This document shows positions 23,833 to 35,941 of a DNA stretch of 64,000 nucleotides, piece by piece (within the stretch, counting starts at the first letter, position 1; the number at the start of each line of letters is the position of its first letter). This stretch comes from Aselliscus stoliczkanus (taxonomy: Eukaryota; Chordata; Mammalia; Chiroptera; Hipposideridae): positions 101,519,478 through 101,583,477 of the forward strand of contig CM066738.1 of assembly GCA_033961575.1 (NCBI GenBank), given 5' to 3'. The notes below the pieces were generated by a model that was not told the origin of the DNA, did no database searches, and saw only the letters and a program-made list of their open reading frames with translations. The position numbers were made by a program, and so were the translations under genes.

Positions 23833-24815
23833 CTGTCAAGTTAAAGCTTATAATCCCCTTAGTTTCTTTTTTTATAAACCTAGTATATTTTGCACTGTAA
23901 ACTCCCAAATAAATATACTTCAAAATTAAACACTGCTATTACAATGCCTACTAATTATAAACATTTTACTAACTGTAAACTCAGAGAGATTTTTAAATAA
24001 TTACTTTATTGATTTTGAAAAAAAAAAGTCTGGGATTTGAAGGAAATATATTAATTCTCCATTTCTCTAGATTCTGCAAGCCAATCCCTGAAGTCAATTA
24101 GATCATCAGAAAGCCACAAACCCAAACTCTATTATCTTCACGCCCCACAAATTCATTTTCATAGAATTGAGATTAATGTCCTTGAACTTTACAGAAGAGG
24201 AACAAAGCGTTAGTCTGAAGAATATTTTCATATCTTTTGCAAAATCGCACACACTATAGACACTGTATACCATGTTATCCATCCTTAAAGAAAGCTGAAC
24301 CAGGCTTTTTCCTTGGATAAATGTATGTGCTTGCTGTTTCTGAGCAAAGACAACTTCATAACCCAATGCAAGGAGCTGACTTAATGGTCAAAAGAAGTGG
24401 TTTAATTCACACCAAATGCTCCAGGACAGCTCTCTTTTTCCTATAAATCTATAAAAATAAGTGTGTTTATTTAATTGCCTTTTCATATATACCAAAGAAT
24501 ATGTGTACTCTCTTGGAACAGGTGAGTTTTAAACAAATAAAATTGAATATGTTGTTGAATCCTGCTATAATGCAAATGCCAAGAAGTTAAGAGGAACATG
24601 TTACCTGACAGTGTGACAGAAGAACATAGTAACTGAATATAGGTATCCCTATAAGAAAGTGATTTAAAATAGATCATTTGTTTCACTAAAATTTCAACAA
24701 AAATATGAGATCCAATTAACAGAAGTGCTCAGTAAAAGTGAGTTGTCCCTGAAGGACACAGCGTTCTACCCATGAAAAAAACCTTTTTAAGATTTTAATC
24801 TCCAGTTTAACATTT
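23833..24815. other. unassigned AT-rich sequence
   Basis: No gene or repeat recognised. GGAACAGGTGAGTTTT at 24515-24530 is a perfect donor-like match, without an exon-like frame before it. Confidence 0.4.
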
Positions 24816-24819
24816 TCAC

Positions 24820-25690
24820 CTACATTAGTCAGCCTTAGCTAAGTTACACTGCAATAACAAACAAGTCCAATCTCCTAGAGGATTAAAACAACAAGGGTTT
24901 ATTTCTCCTTGATGGTACATTTCCATCTTGAGTGAGCAAAGCTTTCTGCTCCACATTGTCCTCACTTAGGGCCAGGTTGCCAGAGCCTCCACCTTCTGAA
25001 AATCTGGTGGCTGCCCTGGCAGGGGAAAGGGAAAATGACAAATCAATACTGCATCTAAAAGTCTTCTGCCGGGCTGGCCGAGTGGCTGGTTTGGGGATGC
25101 CAGCGGCCCCGGTTCAGATCCCACATGTGAGGGCCAGTGACACTGCCCTCTACAGCTAACAACAGCTCCACCTGGAGCTGGGCTGTGCTAGCCCCGGCGA
25201 TGGTGTGGGCTGCAGCCCCTGCTGCAGTGGGCTGCCATAGGCTACAGTGAGTGGCTAGCAGCCAGCGTGAGCTGCCAATAGCCGCGATGAGCGACCATCC
25301 AGAGGCCAGCAACTGATCTGCCTCACCCAGGAAGAGCACAATGACGATACCAACATGGGCCAGTGAAGCAACGTCCTCCGCAACTAGACTGAAGAACAAA
25401 AAGACAGCAACTTGTCTGTTCCCCTTCCCAGACTCCCCAACGCTGTTCCCCTTCCCCAATTCCTCAATAAAATCTTTAAAAAAAAAAAATCTTCTGTCTT
25501 TTGCCTAAAAGAGGTACATGTCATTTTCATTCATGTTTTATTGGCCAGAGAATATCATGTTTAGAATGCCAGCTAAACATCAAGGTGGCAAGATGTTATA
25601 TTCCCTTCGTGCTCAGGAAGAGAAGACCTGGAAATACTGGTGAACAGCCCCAGTGGCTACTGGAGTTTGCCCTTTTGGAGACTGAATATT
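24820..25690. mobile_element. old interspersed repeat split by a SINE
   Basis: The left part (24820-25056: TACATTAGTCAGCCTTAGCTAAG, GATTAAAACAACAAGGGTTTATTTCTCC, CTGCTCCACATTGTCCTCAC) and right part (25497-25690: a diverged CATTTTATTGGCC block, ACTGGTGAACAGC) join into one widespread mammalian LTR-like repeat if the long SINE is removed. The sense strand and family are not certain. A second copy lies at 27.1-27.5 kb. Confidence 0.55.
25070..25486 (+). mobile_element. long type A tRNA-SINE, sense, nested
   Basis: Head GGGCTGGCCGAGTGGCTGG, B box GGTTCAGATCCC, GAGGGCCAGTGACACTGCCC, GC-rich middle, ACATGGGCCAGTGAAGC, doubled GTTCC block, CTCAATAAAATC and poly-A. TSD AAAAGTCTTCTG at 25057-25068 and AAAATCTTCTG at 25486-25496. 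It interrupts an older repeat. Confidence 0.95.
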
Positions 25691-27090
25691 CAGCTCACTT
25701 TCATGCAAAATATACTCATCTTTTCCTCCAAGAAAGACTATATGCAATTTTCATCCCAACATGGGTTTTAGTTCCAAACCCGGGATTTGTGGAGACTCAC
25801 AGCCATTTTTACACTCAGCTCTTACTGAGGCAGCAGAGCTCTGTGAATAAGACAGTGACCATAATTCACAGAAAAGGAGGAGTGTTCAGGGAATCATGAG
25901 CAAGAAAGTCAAATTATTTGCCCTCCACAAAACCACCCTTCATCAGTGGAACCGGGACAAGATAAGACAATAAGTCCTCCACTCAGAAATGGGAAGAATA
26001 AGAGACACGTAGCAGACACTAGTCCATAGTAATTCTAAATCCCACAGGCATTTTGAGGTCTCCTACGTGGGAATAGAGAGAGTTCCTTCATTATGTTCTG
26101 GTCCTGCTTCCTGGGAAAAGCTTTCTCTTCCAAGCATCCTGGCTCCAATTCTGAAAGCATCTTCTTTTTCATTATCCTCTGTGGCCACCTTTGAAGAGGG
26201 CAATGAGAATACATCTTCTTTGGGATGAGCAGTCTTCTCAGCCCACTTTCTGCTCTCAGATGATTGAAGTCCCAAAGTCAGGTTAAGACTTAAGTAAGTA
26301 TCATCTCTTTTTGTCCAGGCTGATTAATATTTCTTTTGTCAACACAACTCTGTGAAAAACACAGCTTCTTGTGTATTTTCTTCCAGTCAGCTCCATATGC
26401 CAATAGCCACGGTTCCTTTGGGACACAATTGTTGTATTTACTATATATATTTTGCTTTCTTACTTCCATATCTCTCTTTATTAATTTAATTTCAATTCCC
26501 TGGTGCATCAGGTATCCATGAGAGAGCCACAAACATACTTCCTCTCTTTTCCTGAGCCAGTTTTTACAAGTAGAAAGATTTTTTTGGACACCACACCATT
26601 AATGGGATTTTTACTCAGAGATGTCTTAATTCATTCACAGGTTTTAACAGTGAGTGTGATGACCATACCCTTAATTTGCTCCCTGCTGCAAGGTCGAGTT
26701 TTAATTTGTCTCTGCCACTTCAAATTTTCTTCATTTTTATCTCTGGCTATTTAGGATTGAGTCTTCTTTCAGTCTTAAATCTCTGAATTCTTTTTTTAAA
26801 ACCTGCTTGAAAATGAACCAATTTCTTTTTTGAGCTCACCATTTTCTTGTAACATCTTGCCAAAAACAGTCATTAGCAAACAATATGTACTACTAGCAAT
26901 CATCTTTTTTTTCCCTAATCTTCCCCTCTAGAGTCACAAGCTCATCAGGAGTAAAATCTACATCCCAAATTACTGCAGGTATAATGTCTGTGCACTACCT
27001 GGACCTTAAATCAATATCACTTGTTTTCGGTCTTTGCTATAGCTTCAGCCCCCTCCTGTGTACCAATCTTTGCATTTTTCAGCCTACATG
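25691..27090. other. unassigned AT-rich sequence
   Basis: No gene recognised. 25815-25895 has a diverged second copy at 29392-29475 (see findings). The open frame 25501-25899 (132 codons) runs from the repeat above into this segment and shows no domain. Confidence 0.35.
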
Positions 27091-27094
27091 CAAG

Positions 27095-27475
27095 GTTATG
27101 CTGCAGGAAAAAAACAACCCTGATACTTCAGTGCCTAGAATAACTTATTATTTCCCTCTCCTGTTACAGGTCAGCGGGGGACACTTCTTTATATTATCCT
27201 CACTCCTGGACCCACGCTGGTGGACTCTCTACCAACTGGCACCTTACCAGGTGCCATGGAAGATGGAGGGGAACACTGAAAATTGTGCATCTACCCCAAA
27301 GTGGCACATTTCATTTCTGCTCATTGTTTCAATGGCTGAAGCAAGTCAGATGGTCAATCCTCAATTCAAATGGGCAGAGAAGTCAAATCTTTCCATGTCC
27401 CCAGAAAGGGGAGAAGCAGAAATATTAGTAACAACAGTAATGAATCTTTCCACACCCATTTGGTAAAATTATAAG
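27095..27475. mobile_element. old interspersed repeat, same family as 24.8 kb
   Basis: CTCCTGTTACAGGTCAGCGG, TTATATTATCCTCACTCCTGG, ATTTCATTTCTGCTCATTG, GCTGAAGCAAGTCAGATGGTC and CCAGAAAGGGGAGAAGCAG match the layout of the repeat split at 25.07 kb. The 160-codon frame 26984-27466 lies mostly inside it and is not a gene. Confidence 0.5.
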
Positions 27476-29390
27476 TACGTAGATACCTTCCTCAAAACAC
27501 ACATACTATTTATGTTGGACTTACAGTCTCTAGGGACCTGTTCCTACAGTAAATTAAGGAGACCACAATGTAATTCCCACAGTTTCAAGTTTCAGGTGGA
27601 TGTCATTGGCATGGTCGACATATTACAGAAAAACCAGCTAAAATGGAGAGAAACATTCATAAGTAGGTGTTGGAATAAGGCAACTGAATGTGAATATGTT
27701 ATTTGCCAAATGTCATAAGAATGCATTTGCTTCTGCATGTGCATCTTCTCCTTTTCTAACCAAGTGGATTCTTTTCTAAGCTCCAAAGCAAAAGATGAGC
27801 ATTAGTAATTTCAATGGTCTGAGGCTTTAAGGCACATAGTATGGAATACAGCATGGTCCAAGTCTCATCTTTTCATTGGTTGTCTGGTTACTCAATAAAT
27901 ATTTAATTGCTTGAGTAATCCCATGGCCCAGACAAATATTGTGGCCACAGAAAGTAACAACAATAAGCCAGATGACAAAAAAAAGTTTCCATTCCAAACC
28001 CATTTGGCCACAGGCACACACATACGCTGTCATAAAGCTGGAAGTTCTTCTCCAAGGTTGATGCTGGAACTGATAGCTAAGCGTTATTTATAAACTTTGG
28101 GAAGATTTTCTAGATAAAATGTTTAAACATGCTTTTGGAAAGCAAATGTCTTCGTTCAGTTTGTTGTCCATGCTCCCTTTGATCAATTCATTTCGCTTTC
28201 CTGTTGACTTTCCCCAAAGTTTCAAAAGAGAAAGTTCATTTTTTTTCACATGGTGAGCAGCAAATACTTTGCTCATGACTGAGACGTTGTGGACGTACAA
28301 AATGGCGTCTTCCTTAGCCCTAAGCCAAGTGTTCTCTAGAACAAAGGCATTGCCAAAAAATGTCTGCCTCACAAAGGTGCATGAAACAAAGTTTTGCTAA
28401 TCATAGCACAGCCTGCCTGACTCAGGATTGTGAGGAAGGGAGGATGTTCCCAGGAAGCTTGGCATCATCTTTCAGTCTTCCTGGAATCTCCCCTGAGACC
28501 TTCTGCTAAGTCAGAGTTCCATGGGACATGCCAGAGTAGGGCAGGGCACCTCCCTGCCGGGAGGAAGTAGCTTTAGCTATAAATAGTAAGTGGGAGGCAC
28601 ATGTGGGTTGGTGGGTGTCCTGGGGAGTACAGGTGGGGATTCCTTTGGGACAGACAGATAGCGAGAAGCAGAAGCAGGATGCAAACAAGCAAAGCTGAGT
28701 GGAAACTATACCTGGACCAGTCCATGGTGAGAGAGCCCTGCCCGGATGGCCTCCAGAGAGGCCAGTTACGGCAACATGGGCTCTTGATCAAAGGCTATAT
28801 TTACCGGAGCTCCTTCAGGGTCCCGGGAAGCCTGGCTGGAGGAGCTCATTCTCTAATGTTAATGGGGCACAAATATTTTAGAGCTCTCATTGAGTTAAAG
28901 CAGTTCTCATTCAGCTGAGGAAATAGCATCATGCTATTTGGTCCAAGATTCCTCTCAGTAGAACTTTGGAAAATAGTAGTTTCTCAAGGCATTGAAGACA
29001 GAGGGACTAATAGCTCCTAAGAGCCATGTTTCCCAACAGATGATACATGTATCCTTGGAGGCACCTACAGTGACCTTAGGAGATACAGAGACTGGCAGAA
29101 GGCCAGTTAAGTGGGCACCATGATTCATTTTCTGGCCCCACAATTTTGAGGAGCCTCCTCCCCCATGACCCATCCACATCCACCCCTCTGACCCAACACT
29201 TGAGGTCAACCAGTGGCCAAGCCAAGGGCTTTCTAGAATAGAGTAATCCAGCAAAGACTGGGACTCCATAGTGTGTGAGAGAACTCATCCTTTCTTCCCT
29301 CACCCCTCACCCCACTGTCCAGATCCATGCAGGGAGCCTGAGACCCAGTTCCCTGGGGCGATTAAGGTGGGGACATGGCCACTGATTCTG
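27476..29390. other. unassigned sequence
   Basis: No gene or repeat recognised. It holds the TATA-like site listed next. Confidence 0.4.
28578..28586 (+). promoter_or_regulatory. TATA-like motif, weak promoter candidate
   Basis: TATAAATAG sits in a moderately GC-rich setting, with a 105-codon frame starting at 28601 and a CCATGGTGAGAGAG donor-like site at 28722-28735. The encoded peptide has no recognisable domain. Most likely chance. Confidence 0.12.
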
Positions 29391-29391
29391 G

Positions 29392-29475
29392 CTCAGCTCT
29401 CACTGAGGCAGTGGAACTCTGTGATTAAGTGTGATTAAGAGAGTGACCATAATTCACAGAAAATGAGGAGTGTTC
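29392..29475. repeat. dispersed direct repeat, second copy
   Basis: GCTCTCACTGAGGCAGTGG ... AGTGACCATAATTCACAGAAAA resembles 25815-25895, with an extra TGTGATTAAG duplication in this copy. Family unknown. Confidence 0.6.
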
Positions 29476-29489
29476 TAGAATAAAAAGGT

Positions 29490-29868
29490 AAGGGACAACT
29501 GTGTTCTTTGAAAATGTCAATGCTGTAAAAGACAAAGCAATTTTCAAGGTTAAAGGAAGCCAGAAAGACAGGACAGGGAAATCTGATGCCTGACCCTAGA
29601 CTGAATCCTTCACTTAGCATGGGTGTGGGAGTGGAGCATGGGACAGGGATACTATATGGGAAATTATTAGGTCAACTGACAAAATTGCAATATGGACAGT
29701 AGATTAGATAAAAGTATTGCTTCACGGAAAAATGTATGAAGTTAATTACTGTTCTGTGGCTATGTAAGAGAGCAGTCCTACTCAGGAAATACACAGAGAG
29801 AGCATGAATAATAAAGGCATTGGGGGTAGAATATTAACCACGGGTGAATCTTGGTTAAGTGTATTGTA
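29490..29868 (+). mobile_element. old LINE-1 3' UTR, sense
   Basis: AATGTCAATGCTGTAAAAGACAAAG, a GACAAAATTGCAATATGGACAG block, AGATTAGATAAAAGTATTGC, GTTCTGTGGCTATGTAAGAGAGC and CAGGAAATACACAGA follow an L1M 3' UTR. Two relatives occur at 32.0 and 48.7 kb. Confidence 0.85.
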
Positions 29869-30500
29869 TCAGTTATCGCTGACAGAAGGGTGGCTGTATA
29901 ATTTATGATTCATACCAGGACACTTTGGGGAGTGAAAAGGATCACAATTAAAAATCCTGCCAGGATAACAGGTAAAAACCAGGACACTCCTGGGCAAACC
30001 AGAATCTGTGTCATTGGTGATCTTGACTAGGACAGTTTGGGTGGCCTGTTGGGCATAAAAGCCTGATTGATGGGGTTCAGGAGAGAATGGAAGGAGAGAA
30101 AGTGAAAATTGCACCTGAACAACCGTTTCAAGGGAGTTCTCATTAAAAATAAAAGCGGAGATCAGTGAGCTCGAGCATGAGAGGAAAGTGGGGTCACATC
30201 TACCACACCTTGGAGGGTTGAGACAAAATATCTTTTAAAATCTTCCCATCTCTGTATACCAATATGAGTGAACAACAAAAATATGCTGCAACTCTAAGGC
30301 ACCAAGGAATTTAGTATATAATGAAAGTGGCATTTTTAAATCATGGGAGCGGGGGAAAGTACATTATTGAATGAATCATGTTGGTAGACAGCTCAGCACT
30401 GAAAAAAATAGTGAGAACACTATTTCTCAAATGTAAATTTATATTTAAATTTACAAGATGAGCTGCAAAAGTACTATAAGAAGCCATCTAATAATTTTCT
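29869..30500. other. unassigned AT-rich sequence
   Basis: No gene or repeat recognised. Confidence 0.35.
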
Positions 30501-30504
30501 TTTA

Positions 30505-30905
30505 TAATCTCAGAAATGGGAATGCCTTTCTAAGTATAACACAAAAATCCAAACAATAAGAAAATTTGAATGGCTGAAACCATCATAAGCAAAGTCAAAA
30601 GACAAAAGATGCATTGGAAAAACATATTTGCTACTCCCATCTCAGATAAAGGGCTAATTAACCAAATATATAAAGAGCCCCTACAAATCAATTTTTAAGA
30701 AACCACTAAACCCATAGAAAAATGGGCAAAGTATAAGGAAACAAGTCACCGGGAAGGAAATCAGATGAAAAGTTACTCAATCTCACCCATAATAAGAGAT
30801 GTATAAAATAAAAATAACATGAGTTACATTTTGTTTGTTTTTTTATCTACCAGATTTACAGTAACAAAAAGACTGATAACACACTTTTTTTGTAGAAGTA
30901 AGGAA
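30505..30905 (+). mobile_element. decayed LINE-1 ORF2 fragment, sense
   Basis: Near 30605-30900 GGAAAAACATATTTGC, AAGGGCTAATTAACCAAATATATAAAGAG and AGAAAAATGGGCAAAG reproduce the 3' part of L1 ORF2 at nucleotide level, with many stops. AT-rich and old. Confidence 0.75.
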
Positions 30906-31720
30906 AAATGCACTCGTGTATGTTACTCATTGTTAATGTAAATCATTCAAACTTAAAATAACGATTAATATATTCCTTTATATAAAGTTTCAATATGGTG
31001 CATTTAGTATATTTATATTTCAAAGTATAACAAGTAGGGAAATTTACTAAGTTCTTCCTCAGCTGCGTGTACCTAATAAGTAAAGTCTTTAATTTTGAAT
31101 CATTGCCACCACTTGGTGATAGCATACACCAATTTCTTGTTCATACCTTCTGGGTGATAAATCAACCTCTTGAAAAATGCACTTATAGCAGCTTACACTG
31201 CCTCACACACCAAAATCTCTCTTGTTTTTTTCATATTAGTCCTGTCCTCTATATTCCCTCCCAAACACACATAATAGAAATCTAAATCTTTAAATATCTT
31301 TAACCCGTGAATGGCCACATCAAATGTCAACAGGAATCTCATTGAATTCTGCACATCTCACTAGGAATCTATCCAGGAATCAGAGTGAGGTTTTTGTCAT
31401 TTCGTTGTTGTTGTTTTGCCCCTTAAATCTGTGATTAATAGCCTTTAACTCAAAGACTGTCATCATTGGTCCACTAGATGTCACTGTCACCTAAATTAAC
31501 AGTGCTCTAAATACAAACTCCATCTGTAGGACTAGACACTGAAGGGACACCAGGTGAGTTGCAAAGAACAAGCTATTCATCAGTATCACACACACGTACA
31601 CTCTGGAGGTAAGGGACAGGGTTTCAGAATTTTGGGAAGGGAGGGCTGCAAACAATAAAGAATGCTACGGATTGGAATCTGAGATGATTGCTGAGTCTGT
31701 GGCTAAATGTACTTGAATGA
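30906..31720. other. unassigned AT-rich sequence
   Basis: No gene or repeat recognised. CCACTAGATGTCACT at 31471-31485 is one mismatch from the CTCF core, and CAGGTGAGT at 31551-31559 is donor-like. Neither stands out enough to call. Confidence 0.35.
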
Positions 31721-31724
31721 AGTG

Positions 31725-31905
31725 AGCGAGCAAGAGAAAAAAAGACCTAGGGAAGACCTTACCAGGGAGTGGGTGCAGCAAGTGCAAAGGGCCTGTGGCA
31801 GACAATGCCAGGAGATGGTAGTGAGGAAGCAGGTCTTTGTAGAGCTTGGTGAAGTGTGTAAATTCCATTCTCAATGAGATGGGAAGTCATTGGAAGAGCC
31901 CATGA
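31725..31905 (+). mobile_element. old interspersed repeat of unnamed family
   Basis: GCAGCAAGTGCAAAGGGCC, TGTGGCAGAC..., and ATGAGATGGGAAGTCATTGG match the same family as the fragments at 46.4 and 61.3 kb. A mammal-wide repeat with these phrases exists, but I cannot name it with confidence. Confidence 0.6.
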
Positions 31906-31989
31906 TTTTGAACTTTCCATGGAAGAGCCCTCAAAACCTATCTGAATGTAACGACGAAATACCAGGCCTAACAATATTGAGAAAGTTTC

Positions 31990-32290
31990 TATAAAATAAG
32001 TGGCCTGTATTCTTAAAATTGTCAATGTCGTAAAAGACAAAGACACGCAGGAAAACTTCCAGAGTAAAAGAGACTAAGTGACAGCTACTCATAATTGCAA
32101 ACTGTAATCCTGAATGTTGTAAATGACATTATAGGGACAATAGACAACACTGGATTATGGATTATAGATTAGATAAAATCATGGTAGTAATATTAAATTT
32201 CCTGAAGTTGACACCTGTGCTGCAATGATGTAAAGTAGCATCTTGTTTTTAGAGTAGACACAATAAAGCATTAACAGGGAAAGAGGTGTG
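31990..32290 (+). mobile_element. old LINE-1 3' UTR, sense
   Basis: AATTGTCAATGTCGTAAAAGACAAAG, AGAGTAAAAGAGACTAAGTGACA, GACAATAGACAACACTGG and GATTAGATAAAATCATGG match the 29.5 and 48.7 kb copies. Confidence 0.85.
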
Positions 32291-33459
32291 GCTTAGGGGG
32301 TTTAAACCATGTTAGATAGTGGAGAACCCTCAGAAGTGAGAGCATAAATGAGTATACAGTGATTTGACTACTGAGCCACATCCCAAGGGGATAAGGACCT
32401 CATAAGGAGGCTGCAAATCTAAAATCATGATCCTCACAACCCTTATTTTTGTACAACATTGTCATATTTCTGTTGATTTTTTTACTCTATCCCCAAAGCA
32501 GATTCTGGGTTTCTATATCCTTAGAGACCTTCAAAAGAATATACAACTATCCACTTGGGAAGACTGAAGATGCCTGCTTTTCACATGAGTAGATATCAGC
32601 CATCCTTGGGTGATGTGATAAAATCCTTGCTCAAGTTGGCAACGGTCTCAGATTTCTCCAGAACTGACATTCCTGAGAGCACTGACTGTCATCCAAGAAA
32701 ACCATCCCTAATATTTAATCCTTGTGCTTTAAAAACCAATTCAAAAATGTGACAAAAAATAATTAAGCCCTGAGTCAACAGTGGGCATAAATTGCCTTTG
32801 TTTAGAGTCCATGTTTTGTTTGTTTGCTAAATATGAATGTTGGAAGACATGCGATATAAACCAAGTGAAAAGATGGTTTGGGCTGAAATGGCCATTTTTC
32901 AGTGCCAAGCATTTTTAGGAGCACCTAAGAGTCGAGATGGCATGCTAAGAGCTATGAACAATGTACAGATAATTTAAACATGAAATCTGCCCCCGATTTT
33001 GTTTCTTCATACTAGAGGCCTTTGGAGACAATTGGGGAAGCTCAAGAGAGGAAGGCTGTGATTCAGTTATTGTATTTAAAAGTTTAACATGTTGGGAGGC
33101 ATGTGGGCTGACCTACAGTGCCTCCAGAAAGGAGCTGCTCCGATGACCATGGCATAGGCTGCACTGGCTGCTGGCTTTCCAAATGAAACACAACAACGAG
33201 GTACCACCTTTGCATTTTATTGTAGAAATTATGTGAAAAAATGGAGCACGTCTGGGAAAAGGTTATGATAATGCTACAGCAATGCAAAGGGGGTTCTTAT
33301 TGGGATGTCTAGAAAATTTGAGGCTATATTGCCCAGAAAGGATGATACTTAATTATTCTTTATTCACATACATAAAAGAAAGCTTAATGAGAAGAATTAT
33401 AGCCTACTTGCTCTCCACCTTCACTGAGACAAAAACAGGAGAAACCGAGTTCAAATTTT
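32291..33459. other. unassigned sequence
   Basis: No gene or repeat recognised. Confidence 0.4.
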
Positions 33460-33470
33460 AAAAGACTTTT

Positions 33471-33885
33471 TTTTTTTTTTTTTTAAGATTTTAGTGGGGA
33501 ATTGGGGGGAGGGGAACAGCATTGGGGAACCGGGGAAGGGGAACAGACATGTTGCTGTCCTTTTGTTCTTCAGTCTAGTTGTGGAGGACGTTGCTTCACT
33601 GGCCCGTGTTGGTATCGTCATTGCGCTCTCCCCGGATGAGGCAGATCGGTCGCCGGCCTCTGGACGGCCGCTCACCATGGCTGCCGGCCACTCACTGTAG
33701 CCTATGGCAGCCCACTGCAGCAGGGGCTGCAGCCTACACCATCACCGGGGCTCGCACAGCCCAGCTCCAGGTGGAGCTGTTGTTAGCTTTAGAGGGCAGT
33801 GTCACTGGCTCTCATATGTGGGATCCAAACTGGGGCCGCTGGTGTCCGAAGCCAACTCTTAACCAATGCGCCACTCAGCCGGTCC
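33471..33885 (-). mobile_element. long type A tRNA-SINE, antisense
   Basis: Same modules as the 17.1 kb copy but with fewer repeats in the GC-rich middle. TSD TAAAAGACTTT at 33460-33470 and TAAAAGACATTT at 33886-33897. The 142-codon plus frame over it is an artefact. Confidence 0.95.
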
Positions 33886-34009
33886 TAAAAGACATTTGGA
33901 TTTATGGAGTTTGGAAAATCAAACCCCAAAGCAAGGACCTTGAAAAGAATATACAACCCTCTACTTGGGAAGGCTTCTCATCCGAGTGCATGACAGCCAC
34001 CGTTTGATG

Positions 34010-35130
34010 TGAAAAAAAAACTGAAAAGGCTTTGCACAGCAAAGGAAACCATCAACAAAATGAAAAGACATCCAAATGAATGGGAGAAGATATTTGCCAA
34101 TGATATACCTGATAAGGGCTTAATGTCCAAAATTTATAAAGAACTCATACAACTCAACACCAAAAAGACCAAACAATCCAATTAAAAAATGGGCAGAGGA
34201 CCTGAATAGAGATTTCTCCAAAGAGGACGTATACATGGCCAATAGACATATGAAAAGATGCTCCACATCACTATTCATCAGAGAAGTGCAAACTAAAACC
34301 ACAGTGAGATATGACCTCACTCCTGTCAGGATGGCTTTCATCAATAAATTTGCAAACACCAAGTGCTGGCAAGGATGTGGAGAAAAAGGAACACACGTAA
34401 GTACACCATTTGTAGGATTATGAATTGGTGCAGACACTATGGTACACAGTTTGAGATGCTTCAAAAAATTAAAAATAGAGCTACTTTATGACCCAACAAT
34501 TACACTTCTTGGTATTTATCTGAAGAAATTTAAAACACTTAATTCAAAAAGATATATGCACCGCTATGTTCATATGCAAGAAGATACGGAAGCAACCCAA
34601 GTGCCCCATCAATAGGCATTTGGATCAAGAAGATGTGCATACATACAATGAAATGGCCATAGAAAAGAATTAAATCTTACCATTTATGACAACATAGATG
34701 GACTTAGAGGATATTATGCTGAGTGAAATAAGTCAGACTGAGAAAGACAAATACCATATGATCTCACTTATATGTGGAATCTAAAGAACAAAATAAATGA
34801 ACAAACACAACAGACTTACAGATACAGAGAACAAACTGATGGTTGCCAGAGGGGAAGGGGGTTGGGGGCTGTGTGAGAAAGGTAAAGGGATTAAGAAATA
34901 CAAATTTGTAGTTGCAAAATAGTCACGGGAATATAAAGTACAACATAGGGAATATAGCCAATAATGTTGCAACAATTATGTATAGTGTCAGGTGGGTACT
35001 AGACTAATTCACTAATTAGTCTGCATAAATTATATAAATGTGTAACAACTATGCTGTACACCTGAAACTAATATAAAATAATATTGAATGTCAACTGTAA
35101 CTGAATAAACGAATAATAAATAAAAAAAAT
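34010..35130 (+). mobile_element. LINE-1, 5' truncated: end of ORF2 and 3' UTR, sense
   Basis: The largest L1 piece here. GCACAGCAAAGGAAACCATC at 34034, GAAGATATTTGCCAATGATA, ACCAAACAATCCAATTAAAA, CATCACTATTCATCAGAGAA, TGAGATATGACCTCACTCCT and CTGGCAAGGATGTGG are the reverse-transcriptase C-terminal region of ORF2. GAAAGACAAATACCATATGA and TGTACACCTGAAACTAAT mark the ORF2 end and 3' UTR, then a TAAA-rich tail. The frame is broken by several stops, so no protein is made. Confidence 0.95.
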
Positions 35131-35873
35131 GGAAACTCATTACCCACATCCCAATTCGCTTTCCCACAGGCCCCCCTATAGAGCCTGAGGTTCTCACATT
35201 AACCACTTCTTTTTCTTTCCAATGAAGGCATTCAGGACCTCGATTAAAATGTGAATGTGGCCTACTAGGGAATGACACATTCTGCCATTATCAGCCATTA
35301 ACACCTCATCTCATTAAGTGCTCAAGTTAGTGAGTCACCTATGGGGACCTCTTAGTCAATAAGGGACAAAACAAGTAAGTTTTGATGATAAAGAAGGAGT
35401 TGGGAAAACGCTGGGATCTGGGGAAATATGCATAGAACAAGTAGGTGTTGATGGTAAAGAGGGTCCTGGGAAAAACGTGAGAATTTTCCTGGGGAGAAGT
35501 CCAGGGGGGGTAGCAACCTCAGGGGTTCACAAGACAAAACTCCTATATTCTTTGCATTCTTCTCACCCTCCCCGCCCTCTCCTACTTTCTCTTCCAGACC
35601 CTCCTGGGCCTCTCCCTTTCCACCTTCTGCAATGATTTCTCCCATACCTCCTGCACTGCACTAGATATTAGAGGCACGGTCCTGGGTTCTCAACACGCCT
35701 TGAATACACTTTAGTGTCATGTAATTTTCCAAAGGGGCATGTTATCCTTCATGTACTGCACAGAATTAAAATGAGGACTGACCCCCTTTTGTTCACTAGG
35801 ACTCTCAATACTGGAGCAAAGAGCACATTGAAGACAAAGACTTCATCCTGGAGAATTTCTCACAGAAGCATTG
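35131..35873. other. unassigned sequence
   Basis: No gene or repeat recognised. Confidence 0.4.
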
Positions 35874-35878
35874 ACCTG

Positions 35879-35889
35879 TGACACACACG

Positions 35890-35941
<52 letters not shown>
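35879..35941. repeat. (CA)n with internal (CG)n, Z-DNA-prone
   Basis: An alternating purine-pyrimidine tract of about 63 bp: CA units, then GCGCGCGCG, then about 22 CA units. The CG core makes it a strong Z-DNA candidate. Confidence 0.97.

Noticed and set aside
26984..27466. A 160-codon plus-strand frame
   Set aside because: Lies mostly in an old interspersed repeat; no domain; fits chance.
31551..31559. Perfect splice-donor match CAGGTGAGT (also at 24519-24527)
   Set aside because: A nine-base match of this kind is expected roughly once in both strands of 64 kb, and no exon-like frame with an acceptor precedes either.
33579..34007. A 142-codon frame, and similar frames at 25055-25459 and 63492-63962
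   Set aside because: All are translations of the long SINE, recurring in several phases wherever the SINE occurs.
34010..35130. Active LINE-1 reverse transcriptase gene
   Set aside because: Only the last part of ORF2 is present and its frame carries stops; there is no 5' UTR, ORF1 or promoter.
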